From NCBI GenBank assembly GCA_037179385.1, contig CM074181.1, forward strand, positions 50,984,394-51,048,393: a DNA stretch of 64,000 bases, given 5' to 3'. Made by a program: the position numbers and the translations under genes. The DNA is from Holothuria scabra. Its lineage: Eukaryota; Echinodermata; Holothuroidea; Aspidochirotida; Holothuriidae. The notes below the pieces were generated by a model that was not told the DNA's origin, made no database searches, and saw only the letters and a program-made list of their open reading frames with translations. Below are positions 56,537-64,000 of the stretch, piece after piece. Positions within the stretch are counted from its first letter, which is position 1. Every line of letters begins with the position of its first letter.

Positions 56537-58214
56537 CAAAAAGTTAGTTAAAAACACTTTGACCCAACTCATGGACAATAAACAACTACCCCAAAACGCT
56601 ATTTCTCTACTCCACCCTTGCCCACAGATTTCTAACTTCTACCTGCTTCCCAAAATCCACAAAGCCAACAACCCTGGCAGACCTATCGTCTCTTCACACA
56701 GCTGCCCCACCGTACTTATTTCTGAGTATGTGGATTCTGTGCTCTCCCCTTTAGTTTCAGCTTTGCCGTCGTTTGTTCAAGACACGCCACATTTCTTGAG
56801 ACTTATTCGTGACTTTGAGTTTCCTGAAAATTGTGGAGAACGTCTTTTATTCACCATGGATGTGTCAATTCCTCATAATGCTGCCTTAACAGCTATCCGT
56901 TACTACCTAGACAAACAGCGTGATCCCCTTGTACCGACTGACACCTTCCTACGTTTAACGGAACTTGTTCTCAAGCAAAATTGTTTTCAGTTTAATGGGC
57001 GTTTTTTCCGTCAAGTTAAAGGAGTGGCCATGGGAACCAAAATGGGTCCCTCTGTTGCCTGTTTGACCATGGGCCACTTTGAAGAACAACTTTTTTCTCA
57101 GTATACCGGGCCACGACCTATACTTTACAAAAGGTATATTGATGATATTGTAGGAGTTGCCTCTGGATCCCGTCGTGATTTAGAAACTTTTATCGACTTT
57201 GTTAATTCCTTTTGCCCCTTTTTGAAATTTACCCATTGTATCTCGGACTCATCTGTTGTTTTTCTCGACCTTAAACTGTCCATCAACAACCGTACAATTA
57301 CCTCTAACCTACACTTTAAGCCAACCGACTCGCATAACTACCTTTTGTACCCTTCCAATCACCCCAAATCTTGCACTAAATCTATCTCTTATTCCCAGCC
57401 CTTGCGAGCCAGACGAATTTGTTCGGAGGATTCTGACTTCTCTACTGCCTCTGAAGAAATTTTGTCCTTTTTTGAAAAACGCCAGTACCCTGCCAAAATC
57501 CTCTCTAATGCCCTACGCAGAATTCAAGGAACTAGCAGAAAGGAAGCCTTGGAGAAAAAGAGCAAATCTGGTACCAATCTACGTATTCCTTTAGTTATTT
57601 CTTATCACCCTTCGATCCGTCCTATTTTACACGCTATCCACAAAAATGTAAAGTTGCTCCGACAAGACCCCTCAACCCGTGATGTTTTCCCGGAACCCCC
57701 CATCACTGCCTTTAGAGTTGAGAAAAATTTAGCCAACCATTTAGTTCGGGCTTCCCACCCACAAACTTCTTTCGACGACACGGCTGGTACCTTTCCATGT
57801 AACCGTCCGAGGTGTAATACATGTCCAGTTGTCGGCAAACACGACCTCGTCAACATTTCTGGCCCCAACGGCAAAAGCTTTATTGTCAAACAAAGATTCT
57901 CCTGCATTTCCTCAAATGTAGTGTATATTTTAGCTTGTGGGAGATGTAACTCGTTGTATGTGGGAGAGACCAAGCGCCGCCTCGCGGATCGAGTCACCGA
58001 CCACCTTAGGTCCATCAAACAGAATCTCCATGGATACCCGGTGGCTGCACATTTCAATCCCCCTTCACCTTGTTCAATACAGCATTTAACCGTTACGGCA
58101 GCTGTAATGTGCCGAGGCTCCGATCGTGACCGCCTTAGTGCTGAAAACCGACTGATCATGAGGCTAGGTACTCTCGCTCCACACGGGCTTAACGTTAGAA
58201 TTGACCTTTTGTAA
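55790..58214 (+). pseudogene. PLE3 protein: N-terminal region, reverse transcriptase, GIY-YIG
   Basis: The N-terminal part is open from about 55828, with RFLIHIYNRRLHNFLQDS, LVVTIPPDLELSSSERSVLAKGLNFVP and KSNRDIIIKPADKGGAV, a conserved PLE N-terminal block. A one-base loss near 56441 shifts the frame. The rest is open to the stop at 58214 (590 codons from 56442): YLLPKIHK, GRPIVSSH, FTMDVSIPHNAALTAI, GVAMGTKMGPSVA, RYIDDIVGVA (catalytic aspartates near 57141-57146) and FLDLKLSINN. KPTDSHNYLLYPSNHPK, SYHPSIRPILHAIHKN and a cysteine-rich linker CNRPRCNTCPVVG follow. The GIY-YIG domain has VYILACGRCNSLYVGET with Arg and the later Glu in SAENRLIMRLG. PLE proteins nick DNA with GIY-YIG and prime reverse transcription there. 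One or two lesions separate it from an intact gene. Confidence 0.9.
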
Positions 58215-58536
58215 TATTCACCCCCTTTTTGTACCAGTTTTTACTCCTTTTACACTTACCCGTTCGTGCTCTTTTTTTTCTGTGTAGGCCTTATTTACAA
58301 TTTTTTTTCCGGAGCTAGTTTTTGTCACCTGTTTTCCCTTTTTTAAGAACATGTTCGATTTTTACGTGCATTTTTTCATCCAGGACGCTCTTTTTCTTTT
58401 TTTGATTTGTGTTTCATCCTTCGCACTCATGTTTTCTCACAGTCACCTTCGTCCGGTTCTATTTTTACAGCGATCGCTTCGGATTTGATGTTTGTCGTGT
58501 CCAATTGTTACTGTTGGTTGTTCAGTTTGGTTTTTG

Positions 58537-58572
58537 CCACCTGATGAAGGGTTTATACCCGAAACGTCGTGG
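58537..58572 (+). ncRNA. Hammerhead ribozyme motif, type 2 (3' end of PLE3)
   Basis: CCAC (58537-58540) pairs with GTGG (58569-58572). The core CTGATGA is at 58541-58547, helix II GGG/CCC, GAAA at 58561-58564, and cleavage dinucleotide TC at 58567-58568. It lies about 320 bases past the PLE3 stop codon, in the terminal repeat. Confidence 0.82.
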
Positions 58573-58619
58573 AGTTTTCCGCAAACTTTTAAGCACGTTT
58601 TACAACCTCTTTTCGACCT

Positions 58620-58620
58620 T

Positions 58621-58648
<28 letters not shown>
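58620..58648. repeat. (TA)n microsatellite, right flank of PLE3
   Basis: About fourteen TA units. It corresponds to the much longer tract at 52846-52952. Confidence 0.95.
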
Positions 58649-58653
<5 letters not shown>

Positions 58654-58661
58654 TTATGTAT

Positions 58662-58928
58662 GAAAATTGATTCACGCGGGGTATTTATAGCCTGTTGTCG
58701 CTTCTGTGAATCACGAGCTGTCATAACATAGTGGTCATTGACTTCGCCCGGAAAGCGGAGGATGGTGGGCTCAATTTTTCCCTCTGGTATTTTTCTTCAA
58801 CCGTTCCTTCTTTGATAAGGGTTTATTCTCTATCTTGGATCGGTATAAAATTCATGATCGAAGTTATTACTACAAAACTCTCGACCTACACATTCTAACA
58901 TCGATCTGCCAACTTCGACTCACTGATT
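58662..58928 (+). repeat. tRNA-related SINE-like unit, copy 2 (right arm)
   Basis: Mirror of 52566-52832, with the same B-box deletion. Confidence 0.6.
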
Positions 58929-58967
58929 TTTCATCCCGCTTGGGAGTACTATGGTAACAACGAGAGA

Positions 58968-59244
58968 AAATTGATTCACGCGAGGTATTTATAGCCAGTT
59001 GTCGCTTCTGTGAATCACGAGCTGTCATAGCATAGTTGTCATAGACTTCGCCCGGAGAACGGAGGATGGTGGGTTCGTTACCCCGTGCGGCTCAGTTTTT
59101 CTCTCTGATGTTTTTCTTCAACCGTTCCTTCTTCGATAAGGGTTTCTATCTTGGATCGGTATAAAATTCATGATCGAATTTATTACTTTAACACCCTCGA
59201 CCTACACATTCTAACTTCGATCTGCCAACTAAGATTCACTATAT
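58968..59244 (+). repeat. tRNA-related SINE-like unit, copy 1 (right arm)
   Basis: Mirror of 52250-52526. The A-box TAGCATAGTTG and B-box GGTTCGTTACC are both present on the plus strand. Confidence 0.6.
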
Positions 59245-59430
<186 letters not shown>

Positions 59431-59711
59431 ATATAAACATGACGAATGGTTTGAAGTAGAGTTTTATCAATACTTGGTCAAAGAATGACAAGGAGTACGA
59501 AATTCTGGAAGCTTTGAAAGGTGTTGACAGTGGTCTCACCTCTACTGTGAAAGGATAATCTTTCTTAAGGCAATTAAACAGGTTGATTGACCGGGAGGGT
59601 CTGATCGGATTACTCGGGTGTTACCCATCAATACCAGGAAAATCCTCTTCAAAGCAATTAGAGAAATTGTTAGGCCGGAGAGGCCATATCGGGTTATTTG
59701 GGTTTGTATCA
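59431..59711. other. PLE1 3' flank (right arm), no gene
   Basis: Mirror of 49371-49663. Confidence 0.5.
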
Positions 59712-61280
59712 TCAGCAAGCTGGTAAGTCGTTTCTGGTGTTCAAGCCAAAAGGCGATGTGGTTTTGAGATTGAGTTCCCAGAAATTTTCTTTAGCTTTCC
59801 TAGCTTTGTCGCTCCATACATCGTTTTGGTCGATAGTCATGACAAGTAAGTTTTTGATAGAATGATGAGGCAAATTGAAATGGTTTGCGACAGGTTGTTC
59901 AAACTTTTTGGTTTTAATTGCTGACTTGTGCTGTGTCATTATCATTCGAAGAGTATTTTTAGATACATAATTTGCGGTATATGAGACAAATGACATTTTT
60001 GAAAAGACAATTAATTTCTTGTCTAATTTGGAAGGTGCGTGAATTTTGATTCCTCCGGGAGCCTTTTTTGGAATCAACCAGGGCGCACGTCTTGTAGTTG
60101 GAAGGGCAAGGTGAACAACCAAAATTTTCGTTGTTTTCCTCGACTGAGGCTTTGTCCTGGAATTTTGCCCGAACCAAAATGTCCCCTAGATTTGAAGGCC
60201 GCTTGAAGGCAAGAACGGGGGGTTTGGGGAAAGATAGACTTTAGGCGATCGGTACTCTGGAGTGAGGGCATATGCTTTTTGATGAATTTGGCTAGTGGTG
60301 GTAGACCGGGATGGTACTCAGTTACCAACGGCACTCTGTCGGAATTGCGCTGAAGAGTTTTGTACGTCAGAGTTTGTGAGCGAGGGGTTTCTTTTGCCTT
60401 TTTGATGGCATTTTCAATTGAACCCCGAAAATACTGCCGGTTACGGAGGTAACCAGATAGTTCCTTTGCCCGAGTGTCAAAATCTGTTTCGGAGGAACAG
60501 ATGCGTTTTATGCGGAGTGCTTGACTGTTTTTGGTGCAGTGGGGAGGATGGCAACTGCTGGGTAGAAGATAGTTATGCTTGTCCGTTGGTTTGTTGAACA
60601 AGTCTGTTTTGAGTGAACAATTTTCTATGGTTACAATGGTGTCATGGAAGTGGACACTGGACCTGGAATGGTTGGCCGTAAATTTGATGGTGGGATGGAA
60701 CGAATTGATGTTCTCAATAAAATGTTTAGACGGTCTTCATCGTGGGGCCAGATCATGAAGATGTCGTCTATGAAACGTAACCAAACTTGTGGTTTCAAAT
60801 TATGTCGAGACAGAAACTTTTGCTCGAAGTTGCCCGTAAACAAGTTAGCAAATGAGGGGGCCTTTTTTGTTCCCATGGCTGTACCATGAATTTGGAGGTA
60901 GTGGTCATCACCAAAGATGAGATTGTTGTTGGTCAGAATTAGATGCATGAGTTCACCTAGGTCTTTCTTGGTGGGAGTTTTGCCCCGAATAGGATTGAAG
61001 GCGTTGGTGCAAGTGGAGATGTCTTCCTCATTTTGTATGTTTTGGTACAACGAGGACACGTCAAGAGTGGCCAGAATTGTGTCTGGAAGAAAGTTTTTGA
61101 TCTTCCCAATTTTGCGAATGAAGTCCGTAGTGTCCTGAACGTAGAAGGAGAGGATTGGAACCAGGGGTTTGATAAGCAGTTCAACAAATTTTGAAATTTT
61201 TCCCGTGGCAGTTCCGTTGCCGGAAATAATAGGTCTGCCCGGACTACCCGTTTTGGGAATTTTGGGCAGAAAATAGAAAC
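59712..61280 (-). pseudogene. PLE1 reverse transcriptase and GIY-YIG remnant (right arm)
   Basis: Mirror of 47800-49370. Visible on the minus strand: LDVSSLYQNI (one residue different from the left arm), GTAMGTKKAPSFANLF, WLRFIDDIFMIW, NKPTDKHNYLLP and TEYHPGLPPLAKFI. The stop after KETLAHKL in the left arm is absent here: a small indel keeps the frame open (KETPRSQTLTYKTLQRN). The frameshift near the end of the palm is shared by both arms, so that damage predates the duplication. Confidence 0.82.
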
Positions 61281-61344
61281 GGCCTGGTTAAGGATCTACC
61301 TGGAGGAGATTCGGGCTACACCCCCAAATCACGGCTGTAACTGC

Positions 61345-61765
61345 GGGTTAAAATTTCTTGTCCCCTTAATGGGAACGCCTCACATCAGCCGTAGTCTACA
61401 AGGCTGAAGTCACTAGTAACGACGCCACACACTCATACATAGGCATGTCCGGCGGCCCATTCAAGGAAAGGTACAACAACCTCAAGAAATGTTTTAAATT
61501 GGAACGTCATGAAAAAGTAACCGAGCTCTTTAAGCACGTTTGGTCTTTTAAGAGGAGTGGCCAGGCTTTTACAATTCGTTGGCACATATTAGCACAGTCA
61601 AACACACACAGAACTCCATCTGGATTTGTAACTTTTGTCAAGATGAAAAACTTGCTATAGTCGATCACCGTTCCCCCAACCGCTTGAACAAAAGATCGGA
61701 GATTCTATCACAATGCCGCCATCACCACACACGCAAGAAAGTCACTCAAGCGGGCAATGGTTAAA
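61345..61765 (+). pseudogene. PLE4 GIY-YIG endonuclease fragment (right arm)
   Basis: Mirror of the left-arm fragment, with HSYIGMSGGPFKERYNNLKK and, in another frame, CNFCQDEKLAIV and RSEILSQCRHHHTRKK. One A is missing in the GGGAA(A)CGC stretch near 61369, breaking the frame upstream of VVYKAEV. The left arm keeps all three A. Confidence 0.78.
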
Positions 61766-61911
61766 AAACCCAGAACTGCGAACACCTGTGTTCATTGTTA
61801 ACCGAGATCCCCTGAGGATCGCTTTGATTTGTGAGAAATTTTAAATAGGGTTTAGTTTGCCTTTACAGCATCATTGTCTGTATGTATATATATACATATA
61901 TATTTATTAAT

Positions 61912-62020
61912 ATATATAGGTCGAAAAGAGGTAGTAAAATGTGCTTAAAAATTTGCGGAAAACTCCACGACGTTTCGGGTATAAACCCTTCATCAGGTGG
62001 CAAAAACCAAACTCATAATA
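61912..62020 (-). mobile_element. PLE3 terminal-repeat fragment (right arm)
   Basis: Mirror of 47060-47170, including the hammerhead motif and the flanking CTCTTTTCGACC. Confidence 0.85.
61965..62000 (-). ncRNA. Hammerhead ribozyme motif, type 2 (right arm, outer)
   Basis: Same core, helices and cleavage site as 47082-47117, on the opposite strand. Confidence 0.8.
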
Positions 62021-62097
62021 AAAAGTCAGTATAAATTTCAAAAATAACGAAGAAACACAACTTCTTTTGCTCCAAATGGTACAATTCCACACAACAA

Positions 62098-62147
62098 GTT
62101 AATACAATATATACGTTTCGGCTGTTCAGCCTTCGTCAGTAGTTAAC
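62098..62147 (-). ncRNA. Hammerhead ribozyme motif, type 1 (right arm)
   Basis: Mirror of 46935-46984. The core CTGACGA, helix II and GAAA are unchanged. The distal strand of helix I reads ATTAAC instead of GTTAAC, which breaks the outermost pair (C with A). Confidence 0.7.
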
Positions 62148-62396
62148 CAATGTATACATGATAAGAAGAGCTTAGGACCAACATCTGCACAGAAAAGCTA
62201 ATTCTGTTTTGCAGCGAAGTTCGCTGAAATTGTTCCGACCACTTTGCTATAGTGTTTGCAATTGGGCCATCGAGTACGCTTCACGCAAGAGTAGAGCTTT
62301 GTTACTGTCATTGATCTGGTAGAATTACTCAGTGGGGGGAAAGTGAAATTTTTAAGATTTGGGGGGGGGTGGCTTATTGAAGTGGATGCCTTATTT

Positions 62397-62633
62397 GTAA
62401 TTTTTTTTTCGTTAGTGAGCATTGATGATTTGTGGTTCCGAAAGTACATATTCCTTTACTAAGCAGTGCCGTGTGACAGCACATGCAGTAACCCAAACAA
62501 TGATGCCTCCGTTTGTAATTTTTTTTTTGTCAGTGAGCATTGATGATTTGTGTTTCCGAAAGTACATATTCCTTTACTAAGAAGTGCCGTGTGACAGCAC
62601 ATGCAGTAACCCAAACAATGATGCCTCCGTTTT
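62397..62633. repeat. Two-unit tandem repeat, about 117 bp (right arm)
   Basis: Mirror of 46438-46673. Confidence 0.9.
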
Positions 62634-64000
62634 AGTTACTAAGTGACATGTACTATGTAAGGTTGTTCTTCCCTTTAACAGTAATCATACTTCCATCAAC
62701 TGACGAATATCGACTTAGAGAGAAATATCTTTTCGGGGTTGACAATTATTGATCCCTCTTTATACAATTTATAAAACTGTTTTGATTCTCTGTGTGGCAT
62801 CTTTGCATTATGTTTGAGGTGCTATGTCATCGGTAAACGGAACCTTTTCAAAGTCGTTATCTTTGCCTACCACTTCAAGTTTTGTTCTTAAGAACAATAA
62901 AGAAACGTATTAGGTAGTGAATAAAGGCTAACGGTGGTAAGCAAACCTGAAATTACCTTCACCGCTTCCTTAGATGTGTTCAGGTCAACACCGGACTAAG
63001 CTGCATTGTGGTTAGACCGACTTACAATATGTTCTACTAGAAAAGTCGTGATAAGCAAAGACACTAATTAAGAAGGGAAGCTGCTGCTCGTTACAGGTGT
63101 GGTCATCCCATTAGGTTTAGCAAAAGTGAGTTCCTTGTACGTCTGTGGCTTTGATTCAGGTTCCTCCCAAATCAGGCTTTAGCTAGACTCTTCCTTAATA
63201 GTTTTCGATTTTGATTTCCTCCCCATTGGTTCATCACAACTTTCACCGGAACTTACCGACTGCATGGAAAGGTGTTTGGAGCGCATTCGACTTGCAGTTG
63301 GGAGATCTGTTATTCTTCTCCTGGCCTGGTCATACTGAAAACTTTAAAATGTAACTGTCACTGTGCTTGGTGCTCAGAATGAGAAATGGGGGTAGGAGCA
63401 ACAAGCCAGTGGGCTACAAATGTGAAAGGGCCGCGAAGGGTCTCACTTTAATCAAGCGGCTAGGACTTACTTAGCCGTTTAACTTCATATAGCTAACTTA
63501 TCTCATCCAGGGTATCACAGTCAATGGAACCGTCCAGACTTTTAGGCCATCATTGAGATGGAAAACCCCGACAACTTCATCATCACTATTGTCCTACTCA
63601 TCATCCTCATCAGTTGAAAACAATGCATAAAATTTATCAATGTAATAGTTTGTGTTCATTTTGAGATTTCAACTATCCAGGTTTAGGAATAAGAGATATT
63701 ACAATTATACTGTGTGAATTTTTTCGATTAACAAGGACCTTTCTGACTCATTCCTACGTTCAACACCAGCACGGTGAGCATTGTTTAAGTAAGAAACTCT
63801 AAGAGAGCCACTCAAATTATCTGTTTCAACAGGGATATAGTGTGGCCATAACTATTCCCCACCAGTAACTTTGCAACAATACTTTACTACTGTCGACAAT
63901 ATGTTCCCTGACTACCACTCCTGGTAATAAATGTCGAAGTATCCATCTCATTCTCTGAATCCTACTCACCTACGTTATCACTATAAGCAGGTTCGTTAAT
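62634..64000. other. Unassigned sequence in the right arm
   Basis: Mirror of 45070-46437, with no recognisable gene. Confidence 0.4.

Larger units (their letters stand above)
55060..58620 (+). mobile_element. PLE3, near full-length Penelope-like element
   Basis: Contains a T-rich 5' region (about 55060-55790), one long coding region and a 3' region with hammerhead motif, ending at a (TA)n tract. The 5' boundary is uncertain because it merges with the inverted copy. Confidence 0.85.

Overview
This is animal nuclear DNA. It is AT-rich, has no operons, and is dominated by retrotransposons and microsatellites. The only convincing host gene piece is one sulfotransferase exon. The mix of Penelope-like elements (PLEs) with hammerhead ribozymes, Tx1/L1-type LINEs and a galactose-3-O-sulfotransferase-like exon suggests an invertebrate, probably marine. 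An anthozoan or other cnidarian would fit, but the sequence does not settle the phylum.

Layout. 0-12.4 kb: a PLE 3'-end remnant (272-516), a Gal3ST-like terminal exon on the minus strand (2469-3531), a (TA)n tract followed by a decayed PLE-type reverse transcriptase (3.8-4.6 kb), divergent long direct repeats (4.8-7.1 kb), a U2-snRNA-headed sequence (7.7-7.9 kb), a field of short GAGTG/CACTC motifs (8.1-8.5 kb) and two fragments of CR1/L2-like LINEs (10.9-12.3 kb). 12.4-43.1 kb: an almost continuous array of about ten Tx1/L1-type LINE copies (called A-J here). They encode a coiled-coil/RNA-binding ORF1, and an ORF2 with EEP endonuclease, reverse transcriptase and a C-terminal zinc knuckle. 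Most lie head to tail with (ATTT)n between one copy's A-rich tail and the next copy's start. Copies nested elsewhere have plain A-rich tails and ordinary 12-14 bp target duplications. A 1.56 kb array of 8-bp repeats that reverses orientation in its middle (39.45-41.0 kb) separates copies I and J.

45.07-64.0 kb: a very large, nearly identical inverted duplication that runs off the right edge of the window. The left arm is 45070-49697 plus 52150-55037, the right arm is 56537-64000, and the centre is 1.5 kb. It carries pieces of four PLE families (PLE1-4), tandem tRNA-related SINE-like units and (TA)n tracts. PLE2 (49698-52150) sits in a (TA)n tract of the left arm only, so its presence differs between the arms. 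Eight hammerhead ribozyme motifs of three sequence types lie at PLE ends or in adjacent PLE-rich sequence.

All LINE and most PLE open reading frames are broken by frameshifts, stops or truncation. The least damaged are ORF2 of copies E and C, and the PLE3 reverse transcriptase/GIY-YIG frame at 56442-58214. The main open questions are whether the LINEs truly target (ATTT)n, and whether the inverted duplication is real genome structure or an assembly artefact.
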